A stretch of DNA of 64,000 bases, taken from assembly GCA_910589145.1 (NCBI GenBank), contig CAJUSD010000015.1, positions 16,945 to 80,944 on the forward strand, read 5' to 3'. The notes under the pieces are model-generated. The model was given only the letters and a program-made list of their open reading frames with translations, was not told the DNA's origin and searched no databases. Below are positions 33,258 through 42,315 of the stretch, one piece after another (position 1 is the stretch's first letter; every line of letters starts with the position of its first letter). Made by a program: the position numbers and the translations under genes. Origin of the DNA: an uncultured Oscillospiraceae bacterium. GTDB taxonomy: Bacteria > Bacillota > Clostridia > Oscillospirales > Ruminococcaceae.

Positions 33258-35186
33258 ATGCCGGATACCATCCTGGAGGGGATCACTTCTCCAAGCGATA
33301 TTAAATCCTTTGACTTCCCAACCTTGGAAAGTCTTGCTGAAGAAATCCGAATCCAACTCATTAAAACAATCTCAAAAAATGGGGGGCATCTTGCTTCCAA
33401 CCTGGGAACTGTAGAATTGACCCTTGCTCTGCATAAAATTTTTACCTGTCCAACTGACCAGATTGTGTGGGATGTAGGGCATCAAAGTTATACCCATAAA
33501 CTATTGACAGGCAGACAAAAACAATTTTCCACGATTCGGCTTCCAGAAGGCCTTTCGGGTTTCCCACGCCATTCGGAGAGTACTTATGACGCATTTGTAG
33601 CCGGTCATTCCAGTACGTCTATTTCGGTTGCGGAAGGTTTGGTAAGAGCAAAACAGCTCCAACAGAAACCCGGCTGGGTGATTGTGGTTGTTGGAGACGG
33701 GGCTTTTACTGGCGGGATGATTTATGAAGCACTGAATAATGTCCGCAAGGGTGACCGCCTGGCGATTATTCTCAATGATAATGGAATGTCTATTTCCCGC
33801 AATGTTGGCGCGTTAGCAGGATATATAGCTAAAATACGTACAAATCCCCGCTATTTTCGAGTGAAAGATAAAGTAGAACTGTTTTTAAAATATCTGCCCT
33901 TAATAGGCGTCCCAGCAAAGGAATTTTTAATGGGGCTGAAGCGGGTTCTGCGGCAGAAACTTTACCATTCCAACTTGTTTGAATATTTCGGTCTAGAATA
34001 TTACGGGCCGGTGGATGGACATAATCTCAGGCAGCTCTGCGATGTATTTCAGCGGGTGAAAAATCGTCCCGGACCTGTTTTTATTCACGTCCAAACAGTT
34101 AAGGGAAAGGGATATCCTTATGCGGAGCAGTCCCCACAGGCGTTTCACGGAGTATCTGGCTTTGATATTGCCACTGGAAATCCAGAGGTTGCCCATTATG
34201 ACAGTTATTCTACTATTTTTGGGAAAGAATTGGTGGCATTGGCAAGGGAAGATCCTTCTATTTGCGCCATTACTGCCGCTATGGAAACTGGTACAGGACT
34301 TCAATATTTTTCCAGGGAATTTAAAGGCACTGGAAGGTTTTTCGATGTGGGAATTGCAGAACCCCATGCTGTAACCTTTGCAGCAGGGCTGGCAGCTAAT
34401 GGGATGAAACCAGTTTTTGCCGTTTACTCTACCTTTTTGCAGCGTGCTGTTGACCAGTTAATTCATGATGCAGCCATTGAGCATCAACATGTGGTCATTG
34501 CGGTTGACCGTGCGGGGATTGTGGGGGATGACGGCGAAACCCATCAGGGGGTGTTTGATGTGGCTTTGGTCACTCCCATTCCCGGAGTTGTAGTTTATTC
34601 ACCTGCTTCTTTTGAGGAACTGAAGTATTCCCTGCATGAGGCGTTCCACCAAAACGACGGCCCTTGTGTTGTGCGTTATCCAAGGGGGAGCCAGCCGCCC
34701 TTAAAAGCCCCGTTCTGTGGGGATTATTCCCTTTATTATCCCGAAACTGTTCAGGCAGACGGGTTTCAGGGGGTTACGCTGGCTACTTATGGTCGGGAGG
34801 CTTCCGTCTGTGAGATGGCCGCAGACGTTTTGGCCCAAAAAGGCGTTTCCGTCCGTGTAATCCGGTTGGTTAAAATTCATCCCCTGCCCAAGAGAGTTTT
34901 CCATATTTTAGCGAAATCTGATGGCATTCTCTTTGTTGAGGAGGGAATTCAGGCCGGAGGCGTTGGGGAACAGCTTATGGCGTCCTTGTGCGGATATAAC
35001 TGTGGACAGGAAAGCCTGCCCATGATGAAAATCCTTGCCATTCAGGACAGGTTTGTTCCACAGGATACTGTTCAGGGGGCACTGAAACGTGTGGGATTAG
35101 ACCAGGCTTCTGTAGAAAAATGTGCAGAACAGATTTGGAAAGCGGTTTGCGGCAGAAATCGTTTGGGAAAGGAATCGGAATTGTGA
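33258..35186 (+). CDS. dxs: 1-deoxy-D-xylulose-5-phosphate synthase
   Basis: 642 residues. Thiamine diphosphate-binding GDG motif in VVVGDGAFTGGMIYEALNN ... ILNDNGMSIS, catalytic Glu region DVGIAEPHAVTFAAGLA, and the transketolase-like DDGETHQGVFDVA plus RYPRGSQPP. It joins pyruvate and glyceraldehyde-3-phosphate, first step of the MEP isoprenoid pathway and of thiamine/pyridoxal precursors. Its stop overlaps the GTG of tlyA. Confidence 0.97.
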   Translation: MPDTILEGITSPSDIKSFDFPTLESLAEEIRIQLIKTISKNGGHLASNLGTVELTLALHKIFTCPTDQIVWDVGHQSYTHKLLTGRQKQFSTIRLPEGLSGFPRHSESTYDAFVAGHSSTSISVAEGLVRAKQLQQKPGWVIVVVGDGAFTGGMIYEALNNVRKGDRLAIILNDNGMSISRNVGALAGYIAKIRTNPRYFRVKDKVELFLKYLPLIGVPAKEFLMGLKRVLRQKLYHSNLFEYFGLEYYGPVDGHNLRQLCDVFQRVKNRPGPVFIHVQTVKGKGYPYAEQSPQAFHGVSGFDIATGNPEVAHYDSYSTIFGKELVALAREDPSICAITAAMETGTGLQYFSREFKGTGRFFDVGIAEPHAVTFAAGLAANGMKPVFAVYSTFLQRAVDQLIHDAAIEHQHVVIAVDRAGIVGDDGETHQGVFDVALVTPIPGVVVYSPASFEELKYSLHEAFHQNDGPCVVRYPRGSQPPLKAPFCGDYSLYYPETVQADGFQGVTLATYGREASVCEMAADVLAQKGVSVRVIRLVKIHPLPKRVFHILAKSDGILFVEEGIQAGGVGEQLMASLCGYNCGQESLPMMKILAIQDRFVPQDTVQGALKRVGLDQASVEKCAEQIWKAVCGRNRLGKESEL

Positions 35187-35986
35187 AACAGCGTTTGGAT
35201 GTTTATTTGACAGAATCTCAGCCGGACATGAGCCGCGAAAAGGCTAAAGCTCTGATTATGGAGGGAATGGTTTATGTCAACGGGCAGAAGTCTGATAAGG
35301 CAGGGGATTCAGTTGGGCCGAAAGATATTGTGGAAATCCGTGGGGAACTGCCCAGGTATGTCAGCCGCGGCGGGCTGAAATTGGAAAAAGCTCTTCAATG
35401 TTTCCCTGTTTCCTTACAGGATGCAGTCTGTATGGATATTGGTGCTTCGACCGGCGGTTTTACTGATTGTATGCTTCAGAATGGCGCGAAAAAGGTATAC
35501 AGCATTGATGTGGGATATGGGCAGCTGGCCTGGAAGCTGCGCAGCGATCCCAGGGTTGTCAACCTGGAACGCACCAATATCCGTTACATTACCCCTCAGC
35601 AGGTTTCAGAAGCAGTCGATTTTGTAAGCGTCGATGTATCGTTCATTTCTTTGGCGCTTGTGCTTCCAGTGGCAAGGAATTTTATGCGGGATGACGCTTG
35701 CGCTGTTTGTCTGGTAAAACCCCAGTTTGAAGCGGGTAAGGGCCGAGTCGGGAAAAAGGGAGTGGTACGGGAACCAGAAATCCATTTGGAAGTTCTCCAA
35801 AAAATTCTTGCTTTTGCAGCGGAAGCAGGATTTTCCGCTGAACATCTGGACTTTTCTCCCGTGAAAGGTCCGGAGGGGAATATTGAGTACCTTTTAATGC
35901 TCCGCAAATCAAGCGATCCCAAACAATCGGCGGAGATCTGCCCGGAGGAGGTTGTAAAAGCTTCCCATGAAAACTTCCGGCGGTAA
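35183..35986 (+). CDS. tlyA: TlyA family rRNA 2'-O-methyltransferase/hemolysin-like
   Basis: 267 residues from the GTG at 35183 (GTGA overlap with dxs; AAAGGA nine bases before). N-terminal S4 RNA-binding domain (KQRLDVYLTESQPDMSREKAKALIMEGMVYVNGQ) then an FtsJ-like methyltransferase with MDIGASTGGFTDCMLQNGAKKVYSIDVGYGQL, VSVDVSFISL and CLVKPQFEAGKGRVGKKGVVR. Known members methylate 16S and 23S rRNA; the B. subtilis counterpart is YqxC. The frame runs further upstream inside dxs but without fit to the family. Confidence 0.94.
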   Translation: MKQRLDVYLTESQPDMSREKAKALIMEGMVYVNGQKSDKAGDSVGPKDIVEIRGELPRYVSRGGLKLEKALQCFPVSLQDAVCMDIGASTGGFTDCMLQNGAKKVYSIDVGYGQLAWKLRSDPRVVNLERTNIRYITPQQVSEAVDFVSVDVSFISLALVLPVARNFMRDDACAVCLVKPQFEAGKGRVGKKGVVREPEIHLEVLQKILAFAAEAGFSAEHLDFSPVKGPEGNIEYLLMLRKSSDPKQSAEICPEEVVKASHENFRR

Positions 35987-36031
35987 TATCCGCTATATTT
36001 TTACAACGAGTGATAAAGGAACATTCATACT

Positions 36032-36895
36032 ATGAAAGACACACGAATTTTTTTAATCCCTAACCTGGATAAGTCCGGATCTGCGGAGTACACCGTCCAA
36101 ATTATTAACAAGCTTGATTCGCTGGGCTTTCTCTGCTTTGCGGACGATTACAACCGCGGGAAATTTGAAGGAGGGAAAACGGAGTTCCTGCCTTTCGACA
36201 ATGTGATTGATCAAATGGATATGGTGATTACAATTGGCGGGGACGGCACCATTATCCGAAGTTGTAAAAGGGTTATGCCCTATGGAAAGCCTATGCTGGG
36301 CATTAACTGCGGCCGGCTGGGATTTTTGGCTGACATTGAAGTGAATCAGTTAGATTTGCTGGAACATCTTGCCAGCGGGGAATATTCTGTTCAGCCCCGC
36401 ATGATGCTGCGCGCTGTGGTGAGAAGGGGGGAAGTTTCCCAGTCCTTTTATGCTCTCAATGACTTTTCTGTTACAAAAGGGGAGTTTGCCAAGCTGGTGG
36501 ATTTGGAGGTATTCTGTAATCAGAAAATGATTATGGATTACCGTGCCGACGGGGTTATTTTTTCCACCCCTACCGGATCCACCGGCTATGCTATGTCAGC
36601 AGGCGGTCCTATTGTTGATATTGGGCTTGATACCATTGGCTTGACTCCAATTTGTCCTCATACCCTTTTTTCTAAAACAATCCTCTTTTCCCCCAGTAAT
36701 GTTTTAGAGGTTCACAGCAAAGAAATTAACAATAGTGCAAATGTAGTCTTTTCTGTAGACGGGGAACGTATGATGAACCTTACCAGCCAGGATTTTGTGG
36801 AAGTTTCCAGGGCTGACAAGACAATGGATTTTATAAACCTTACCCATAATAATTTTTGCGATATGCTCAATGCTAAAATGTTGGAAAGGGGTTGA
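36032..36895 (+). CDS. nadK: NAD(+) kinase
   Basis: 287 residues. Motifs: TIGGDGTIIRSCK (catalytic GGDG), GINCGRLGFLADIE, ADGVIFSTPTGSTGYAMSAGGPIVD and a late VDGE. It makes NADP from NAD and ATP (or polyphosphate). The region between the N-terminal Rossmann part and GGDG is slightly longer than the short Gram-positive form, as usual in Clostridia. Its stop lies just before argR. Confidence 0.96.
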   Translation: MKDTRIFLIPNLDKSGSAEYTVQIINKLDSLGFLCFADDYNRGKFEGGKTEFLPFDNVIDQMDMVITIGGDGTIIRSCKRVMPYGKPMLGINCGRLGFLADIEVNQLDLLEHLASGEYSVQPRMMLRAVVRRGEVSQSFYALNDFSVTKGEFAKLVDLEVFCNQKMIMDYRADGVIFSTPTGSTGYAMSAGGPIVDIGLDTIGLTPICPHTLFSKTILFSPSNVLEVHSKEINNSANVVFSVDGERMMNLTSQDFVEVSRADKTMDFINLTHNNFCDMLNAKMLERG

Positions 36896-36900
36896 TTCCG

Positions 36901-37380
36901 ATGAAATCTGAAAGGCTTGCCAAGGTTTTGGAGCTGATTGACGAAAACGAAATTGATACCCAGGAGGAACTGCTCCGGCGGCTGAAGGAAGCAGGCTATG
37001 ATGTTACCCAAGCTACCGTTTCCAGGGATATTAAAGAACTGCGCCTTGTAAAAGTCCTTTCTCATAATGGCAGGTATCGGTACAGCGCTAATTTGCAGCA
37101 GCCTAAAGTAGACATGTCCTATAAGTTTCACGCTATCTTTTCCCAGTCGGTTCAGGGCGTGGATTTTGCCGGGAATATGGTGGCAGTAAAATGTTTTACT
37201 GGTATGGCTAATGCTGCCTGCGCTGCCCTTGACTCCATACACTGGAACGGGGTTGTGGGAACATTGGCAGGGGATGATACCATCTTTGTTTTGATGCGTT
37301 CGGAGGAGCGGGCTGCTGAATTGGTAGAGGAACTGAAAAATTTGCTGGGGCGCAGCCTTTCTCCCGCAGACGAGGAATAA
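36901..37380 (+). CDS. argR: Arginine repressor ArgR
   Basis: 159 residues from the ATG at 36901, with AAAGGGG nine bases upstream; a TTG nine bases earlier would overlap the nadK stop. Winged-helix DNA-binding domain TQEELLRRLKEAGYDVTQATVSRDIKELRLVKV, then the C-terminal arginine-binding, trimerising domain with GNMVAVKCFTGMANAACAALDS and GTLAGDDTIFVLMRSEE. It represses arginine synthesis genes. In this block it precedes recN, as in B. subtilis (ahrC-recN). Confidence 0.96.
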   Translation: MKSERLAKVLELIDENEIDTQEELLRRLKEAGYDVTQATVSRDIKELRLVKVLSHNGRYRYSANLQQPKVDMSYKFHAIFSQSVQGVDFAGNMVAVKCFTGMANAACAALDSIHWNGVVGTLAGDDTIFVLMRSEERAAELVEELKNLLGRSLSPADEE

Positions 37381-37384
37381 GTTT

Positions 37385-37714
37385 ATGGCAAAACATGAGT
37401 TTGGCCTGATGGAAACTGACCCAGTACCTGGTGTATGGTATGATGAATATGAACCGCAGAATTATAATTGTATCTCTATAGATGATGATTATATTGAACC
37501 TTTGTTGTCAGAATTGGCGGAGATCGGATTTTTTTGGCATACCCTTTACAGGCCGGAGAAGGGGTTGGCTTACTATGGGATTACTTTGATCCCGCCTTCG
37601 TCTATGGGGGACGTCCTTGCGGTGCTGGGAGATTTGGAATTTTTTGTTCCGCTCCGGGAACTGCTCTCCAAGGCGAAGGCAGAAGGAAGGTTTGTGATTC
37701 ATTTCGGTATTTAG
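37385..37714 (+). CDS. Hypothetical protein between argR and recN
   Basis: 109 residues, acidic, with aromatic-rich CISIDDDYIEPLLSELAEIGFFWHTLYRPEKGLAYYGITLIPP. I do not recognise a named family. It starts four bases after the argR stop, so it is the last gene of the nadK-argR transcript. The clean frame and coding-like composition argue for a true gene. Confidence 0.7.
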   Translation: MAKHEFGLMETDPVPGVWYDEYEPQNYNCISIDDDYIEPLLSELAEIGFFWHTLYRPEKGLAYYGITLIPPSSMGDVLAVLGDLEFFVPLRELLSKAKAEGRFVIHFGI

Positions 37715-37789
37715 GATGGGGAAGCTTTGTGAAATGTTTGGTGATGGGGCTGGCTTATATTAGTCCGAAGAAGGTCACTCCATTTCCGA

Positions 37790-37906
37790 GGGCTTGAGGT
37801 TTTGCTGGATGTGGATACCAAGAAAGCGGTGCGGCTGAAAGAATTTGCCCCAACTGGTGGGGTGCTGAATATTTCCCTTGATAAAAACGAAGTCGAATTC
37901 TTATGA
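37790..37906 (+). pseudogene. Possible remnant of a longer gene (3' fragment)
   Basis: In frame from about 37790 to the TGA at 37904-37906 the translation reads LEVLLDVDTKKAVRLKEFAP, then TGGVLNISLDKNEVEFL and a stop. The alternating beta-strand pattern and KNEVEFL ending look like a C-terminal beta-sandwich of a glycoside hydrolase or similar enzyme. A stop lies at 37742-37744, and no start or ribosome site exists. I take it as the decayed end of a lost gene. Confidence 0.35.
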
Positions 37907-37910
37907 AAAA

Positions 37911-37942
37911 GGGATGCTTCCCTATAAAGCATCCCTTTTTTT
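37911..37942 (+). terminator. Terminator before recN
   Basis: GGGATGCTT (37911-37919) / AAGCATCCC (37927-37935) with TTTTTTT after it. Confidence 0.9.
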
Positions 37943-37987
37943 CTTCCTTTTTGACGAACGAATTTTCAGAAAATCCGTTCTAAACAC

Positions 37988-38016
37988 TTGTTCTTTTGGA
38001 AAAAGTGTGCTATGAT
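37988..38016 (+). promoter_or_regulatory. Promoter of recN
   Basis: TTGTTC (37988-37993), 17 bp, TATGAT (38011-38016). GAACG/TTGTTC-like bases nearby do not make a clear LexA box. Confidence 0.65.
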
Positions 38017-38059
38017 GGATATATAGAAAAAATGTTCCAAAGTATGGAGGACTTTTGTT

Positions 38060-39808
38060 ATGCTGTCTCAACTATATATAAAAAATCTGGCTGTTGTAAA
38101 AGAAGCGTCTATTGATCTGACCCCTGGCTTGAATGTCTTTACCGGAGAAACAGGTGCAGGAAAGTCTGTTATCATTGGGGCAATCGCCGCTATTTTAGGG
38201 GGAAGGATGCACCGTGACCAAGTTCGCACTGGTGAAACAAAAGCCTGTGTCTCCGCTTTGTTTACAGATTTGGGACAGAGGGCAAGGGATATGCTGGAAG
38301 AACGGGGATTTGCCCCCGACGAAGACGGTTGTTTGCTTATTACCAGGGAATTCAGCGCCGATGGGCGTAATAGCTGCCGTATCAATACCCGTCCTGCTAC
38401 TTTGAGTGTTTTAAAGGAAATAGGAATGTATTTAATTGACCTCCATGGGCAAAGAGATAATAACCGCCTGCTTCTTCCAGAGTATCAAATGGAATTAATT
38501 GACAGCTTTGGACGTTTGGAAGAACAGGCGGATCAGTATCGGTTGGAATACCGCCAATTGGCAGCCATCCAAAAGGAAATCCGTTCCCTTCAAATGAATG
38601 AGGCGGAAAAAGAACAGAAAATTGATCTGCTGAAACATCAGCTTCGGGAAATCCGGGATGCAGAACTTTCTTCTGGGGAAGAGGAAGAACTAGTTGCCCA
38701 ACGTCGGAAAATACAAAATTCCGAACGTATCCTTTCAGGGTTAGCGGAAGCAAGGGAAAGTTTGGCCGGAGATGAAGGCGGCGAATATACAGGGGCGGTT
38801 TCTTTGCTGGAAAATGCTGCCGCCAGTTTGGAAACTGCTGGAAGATTTCTCCCCGATATCGCTGATATTGCCGAGCGGATTCAGGAAATGGTTTATGAAC
38901 TTCAGGAGACAGAACGAGATATCAGCGATCAGTTGGACGATATGGATTATAATCCTTCCCAACTCAATGAGATTGAGGAACGCTTAGATGAAATTTACCG
39001 CTTAAAACGCAAATATGGAAGTTCCTATCAGGATATTATGAGTTTCTATAAAAAGGCCCAGGAACAGCTTAGGACAATTACTTCTGCCGATGAAAGAATC
39101 AAAAAACTACAAAAAGAAATGAAAACCCAGCAGGATTTGGTAAATCGTTTGTCAAAAAATCTTTCTGACCGCAGAATGGAAGCGGGAAAAGAGTTTGTTG
39201 CCCAGGTAGAGGCAGAACTGACCTTTTTGGATATGCCCGCTGTCCGTCTGCTGGTTCAAAACGACATCCACCTCCCGGATGGGGATGGAATTGATCGGAT
39301 TGCCTTTCTGATTTCCGCCAATCAGGGAGAACAGCCAAAACCTATGGCGCGGATTGCTTCCGGCGGCGAATTGTCCCGTATTATGCTGGCTGTTAAAAAT
39401 GTTATGTGGTCTAGGGATGATGCAGGTACAATGATTTTTGATGAAGTGGATGCAGGTGTAAGCGGCCGCGCTGCGCAAAAAATCGGCCGGAAACTTTCCC
39501 AGGCTGCGAGGAGCCGCCAGGTAATCTGCGTTACACATCTGGCACAGATCGCTTCCTGTGGGGACAGCCATATGCTTATCCGAAAAGAGGCTGTGAAAGG
39601 GCAGACGTATACGAGAGTGTCTGCTTTGGAAGGACAACAGCGTTTAGAGGAACTGGCCCGCATTATCAGCGGCGAGAATATTACCGATGCATCCCTGCGG
39701 ACTGCACGGGAAATGGTGGATACTGCCCAGGCAGAAAGGAATAAGATGGAAAATGGGATTTGCCTGGGGGAGCTGCCTCAGACAAAAAAAGGTAGTATTT
39801 CTGCTTGA
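38060..39808 (+). CDS. recN: DNA repair protein RecN
   Basis: 582 residues, SMC-like: Walker A FTGETGAGKSVIIGAI at about 31-46, paired coiled coils from about 150 to 400, signature ASGGELSRIMLAVK and Walker B TMIFDEVDAGVSGRAA, D-loop/H-loop VICVTHLAQIA. It acts early at DNA double-strand breaks. Its TGA overlaps the -35 box of the tyrS promoter. Confidence 0.97.
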   Translation: MLSQLYIKNLAVVKEASIDLTPGLNVFTGETGAGKSVIIGAIAAILGGRMHRDQVRTGETKACVSALFTDLGQRARDMLEERGFAPDEDGCLLITREFSADGRNSCRINTRPATLSVLKEIGMYLIDLHGQRDNNRLLLPEYQMELIDSFGRLEEQADQYRLEYRQLAAIQKEIRSLQMNEAEKEQKIDLLKHQLREIRDAELSSGEEEELVAQRRKIQNSERILSGLAEARESLAGDEGGEYTGAVSLLENAAASLETAGRFLPDIADIAERIQEMVYELQETERDISDQLDDMDYNPSQLNEIEERLDEIYRLKRKYGSSYQDIMSFYKKAQEQLRTITSADERIKKLQKEMKTQQDLVNRLSKNLSDRRMEAGKEFVAQVEAELTFLDMPAVRLLVQNDIHLPDGDGIDRIAFLISANQGEQPKPMARIASGGELSRIMLAVKNVMWSRDDAGTMIFDEVDAGVSGRAAQKIGRKLSQAARSRQVICVTHLAQIASCGDSHMLIRKEAVKGQTYTRVSALEGQQRLEELARIISGENITDASLRTAREMVDTAQAERNKMENGICLGELPQTKKGSISA

Positions 39809-39833
39809 CAAACTGAAAAGCGTGTGTTATAGT
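39805..39833 (+). promoter_or_regulatory. Promoter of tyrS leader, inside recN end
   Basis: TTGACA (39805-39810), 17 bp, TATAGT (39828-39833). The -35 box contains the recN stop codon. Confidence 0.8.
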
Positions 39834-39837
39834 ATCA

Positions 39838-40105
39838 GCAATGGCATAGACGTGACCAAGTAACCGATGAAGAATGGCACAGAGAGCTTTTGGTTGGTGG
39901 AAAAAAGCGCGGACTTCATCAGGCGAATACTTCACCGAGCCGCCGTCCGAATGGATTTTAAAGGTTTTAGTAGGATTGGTCGGGTACGCCCGTTACAGCG
40001 TTATGGCATGGATGTGCCGGAGAGTGGCTGGGAATTTTCCCGGCAACAGAGGTGGTACCGCGGTTTATTCGCCCTCTGCTGTGTTACAGCAGGGGGCTTT
40101 TATTT
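39838..40105 (+). promoter_or_regulatory. T-box riboswitch (tRNA-Tyr sensing) before tyrS
   Basis: The leader carries the T-box core AGAGGTGGTACCGCGG (40048-40063), then TTCGCCC, and an intrinsic terminator. The long stem I region (39850-39960) holds TAC at 39928-39930, a Tyr codon and my candidate specifier. Uncharged tRNA would pair with specifier and T-box bulge, favour the antiterminator and switch tyrS on. T-box class and terminator are seen; specifier is inferred. Confidence 0.9.
40071..40105 (+). terminator. T-box terminator
   Basis: GCCCTCTGCTG (40071-40081) / CAGCAGGGGGC (40087-40097) followed by TTTTATTTT. Its 5' arm overlaps the sequence expected to pair in the antiterminator. Confidence 0.88.
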
Positions 40106-40159
40106 TGCAGACATCCTGCCGCCAAATAAATGCCCGTTTTGGGAAAGGAGAAATTTAAA

Positions 40160-41383
40160 ATGACACTTTTTGAAGAATTCAAACGCCGGGGTCTTATCGC
40201 CCAATGCACCAACGAGGAAAAAGTCCGGGAAGCTATGGACAATTCCAAAGTTACCTTTTACATTGGTTTTGACGCTACCGCTGACAGCCTTCATGTAGGA
40301 CATTTCCTTCAGCTGATGATTATCCGCAGAATGCAGATGGCTGGACATATGCCTATCCTGCTGTTGGGAACTGGTACCACTATGGTTGGCGATCCTACCG
40401 GCAAAACTGACATGAGGCAGATGCTTACCGTGGAGGAAATTAACCACAATGCCGACTGTTTCCTTCAGCAGATGGGCAGGCTGGTTGATATTTCCCCGGA
40501 CAAGTGCATTGTGGCACGAAACGGCGACTGGCTGATGAAGCTCAACTACATCGAACTGCTGCGGGATGTGGGGGTTCACTTTTCAGTCAACCGGATGCTG
40601 ACGGCAGAATGTTTTAAATCCCGCCTGGAACGGGGGCTGTCCTTTATTGAATTCAATTACATGATTATGCAGAGCTACGATTTCCTGAAATTATTTGAAA
40701 ATCATCACTGCACCATGGAATTCGGCGGCGATGACCAATGGTCTAATATCCTGGGCGGCATTGACCTGGTGCGCCGGGTAAAGGGGGAGGAAGTTTATGG
40801 TATGACCTTTACCCTCCTGACCACCAAAGAAGGGAAGAAGATGGGCAAGACCGAAAAGGGCGCCCTGTGGCTCGACCCGGAGAAAACCAGCCCTTACGAG
40901 TTCTTCCAGTACTGGCGCAATGTGGATGACGGCGATGTCATTAACTGCTTAAAGCTGCTCACCTTTGTGCCGGTGGAACAGATTGAGGAGATGGAAAGCT
41001 GGAAGGACAGCCAGATCAACAAGGCCAAGGAGATTCTTGCTTACGAAGTTACCTCTATCGTTCACGGCAAGGAGGAGGCTGACAAAGCTTTGGCAGCGGC
41101 AAAAAGCTTGTTTGGGGGAAGCGGCAACGATGAAAATATGCCTTCTACCACATTGGACAGCGGAATATTTACAGATGGTGAGGCTTCTGTCCTGGATGTT
41201 CTGGTTGCGGCAAAGCTTGCGCCCTCTAAGGGGGAAGCCCGGAGATTGATCCAACAGGGCGGCATCTCTATCGACGATAAAAAGGTAGAGGATATCAACG
41301 CCAAAATTAAGGCTGAGAATCTTTCCCAAAGCGCTATGATTATCCGTAAGGGCAAGAAGGTTTACCATAAGATTTCCCTTTAA
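40160..41383 (+). CDS. tyrS: Tyrosyl-tRNA synthetase
   Basis: 407 residues from the ATG at 40160 (AAAGGAG nine bases before). Class I synthetase: HIGH-like LHVGH, GGDDQWSNILGG for tyrosine binding, KMSKS-like KMGKT, and a C-terminal S4 tRNA-binding domain (APSKGEARRLIQQGGISIDDKKV). It charges tRNA-Tyr in the cytosol and is controlled by the T-box ahead of it. Size and layout fit the TyrZ-like subgroup with the KMGKT motif. Confidence 0.97.
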   Translation: MTLFEEFKRRGLIAQCTNEEKVREAMDNSKVTFYIGFDATADSLHVGHFLQLMIIRRMQMAGHMPILLLGTGTTMVGDPTGKTDMRQMLTVEEINHNADCFLQQMGRLVDISPDKCIVARNGDWLMKLNYIELLRDVGVHFSVNRMLTAECFKSRLERGLSFIEFNYMIMQSYDFLKLFENHHCTMEFGGDDQWSNILGGIDLVRRVKGEEVYGMTFTLLTTKEGKKMGKTEKGALWLDPEKTSPYEFFQYWRNVDDGDVINCLKLLTFVPVEQIEEMESWKDSQINKAKEILAYEVTSIVHGKEEADKALAAAKSLFGGSGNDENMPSTTLDSGIFTDGEASVLDVLVAAKLAPSKGEARRLIQQGGISIDDKKVEDINAKIKAENLSQSAMIIRKGKKVYHKISL

Positions 41384-41407
41384 TGGTACAGTTAAAGGCA
41401 TATAAAT

Positions 41408-41473
41408 TGAAAAGGTTTGAAAGTCCAGAAAACTTTCCTAAAAAGTTTTCTGGTCGCGCCCGCAGGCGCGAAA
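41408..41473 (+). repeat. Dispersed intergenic repeat, copy E (compact)
   Basis: The hairpin CAGAAAACTTT / AAAAGTTTTCTG (41425-41451) is followed by the palindromic TCGCGCCCGCAGGCGCGA. Compared with copy D, the stem GGG/CCC is AAA/TTT here, a paired change. Beyond 41473 up to the next gene I see nothing I can name. Confidence 0.65.
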
Positions 41474-41756
41474 TACCCTTAACTTCAATGTATAGATAAC
41501 TTAAACGATAATCCGAACGCCACAAACTATTTTAAGTGGAGCAGGGAAAAATGTGTGCAGGCTGCTTTAAGGATAAAACTGAAAAACAGCTTGAATGATG
41601 GTACAATGGGCTGATGGATGAATTAAAAAGGATGAATATAATTCAAAAACCGGAATGTTCTTACGCTGGATTCATCCAAAAGAAGCTCCCGCAGGTGTGG
41701 GAAAAATACTTTGCTTTGCTTCAATAATCAAACACTTGTAAAAGGAGGAATATGGT

Positions 41757-42233
41757 ATGGCACAGATAAAAATTGCATTTTTAGGTGTGGAAGATTATCC
41801 CCAGGTGCTGCGGCTTTTCTGGCAGCTTCATAAAACCCATTCAGATTTGAGGCCGGATTTTTATCTTGCCTCCGATATCCCTATTACCCAAGAAAGATAT
41901 GAGAAAATTTTTGAGGACCCGGAAAACCGTGTGATCGGCGCTATGGATGGGGAAAAGCTGGTGGGAATGTGTTTCCTGTTTTGGCGGTTCCGCAATAACC
42001 CGCTGTGTGTCCCCCGGAAGATTGCATACATGGATGATATTTGTGTGGATGAGGAATACAGAAAACAGGGGATAGGGGAGATGATCTGTCAGGAGGCTTT
42101 CCGCATTGCCAGAGAGAAAAAGGCAGTTGGCGCAGAGCTGTCGGTGTGGGACTGCAACCAAAGTGCGGTGGCATTTTACCGGAAGCTGGGTTTTACCAAT
42201 AGGACGCTGAACCTGGAACTTAACTTGAACTGA
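41757..42233 (+). CDS. GNAT N-acetyltransferase
   Basis: 158 residues. Acetyl-CoA binding motif A is YMDDICVDEEYRKQGIGEMICQEAFRIAREKKA; motif B is NQSAVAFYRKLGFTNR. The N-terminal part (DYPQVLRLFWQLHKTHSDLRPDFY) is of the kind seen in GNATs near peptide or aminoglycoside acetylation, but the substrate is unknown. GGAGG precedes the ATG by eight bases. Stands alone with a terminator. Confidence 0.88.
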   Translation: MAQIKIAFLGVEDYPQVLRLFWQLHKTHSDLRPDFYLASDIPITQERYEKIFEDPENRVIGAMDGEKLVGMCFLFWRFRNNPLCVPRKIAYMDDICVDEEYRKQGIGEMICQEAFRIAREKKAVGAELSVWDCNQSAVAFYRKLGFTNRTLNLELNLN

Positions 42234-42250
42234 TATCATATAAATTCACT

Positions 42251-42282
42251 AAAAACCGTAGGATGAACAGCCTGCGGTTTTT
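42251..42282 (+). terminator. Terminator of acetyltransferase gene
   Basis: AAAAACCGTAGG (42251-42262) / CCTGCGGTTTTT (42271-42282), one mismatch. Confidence 0.8.
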
Positions 42283-42315
42283 GGGCAACAATCTTAAAAG
42301 GATGAGTAATTAACA

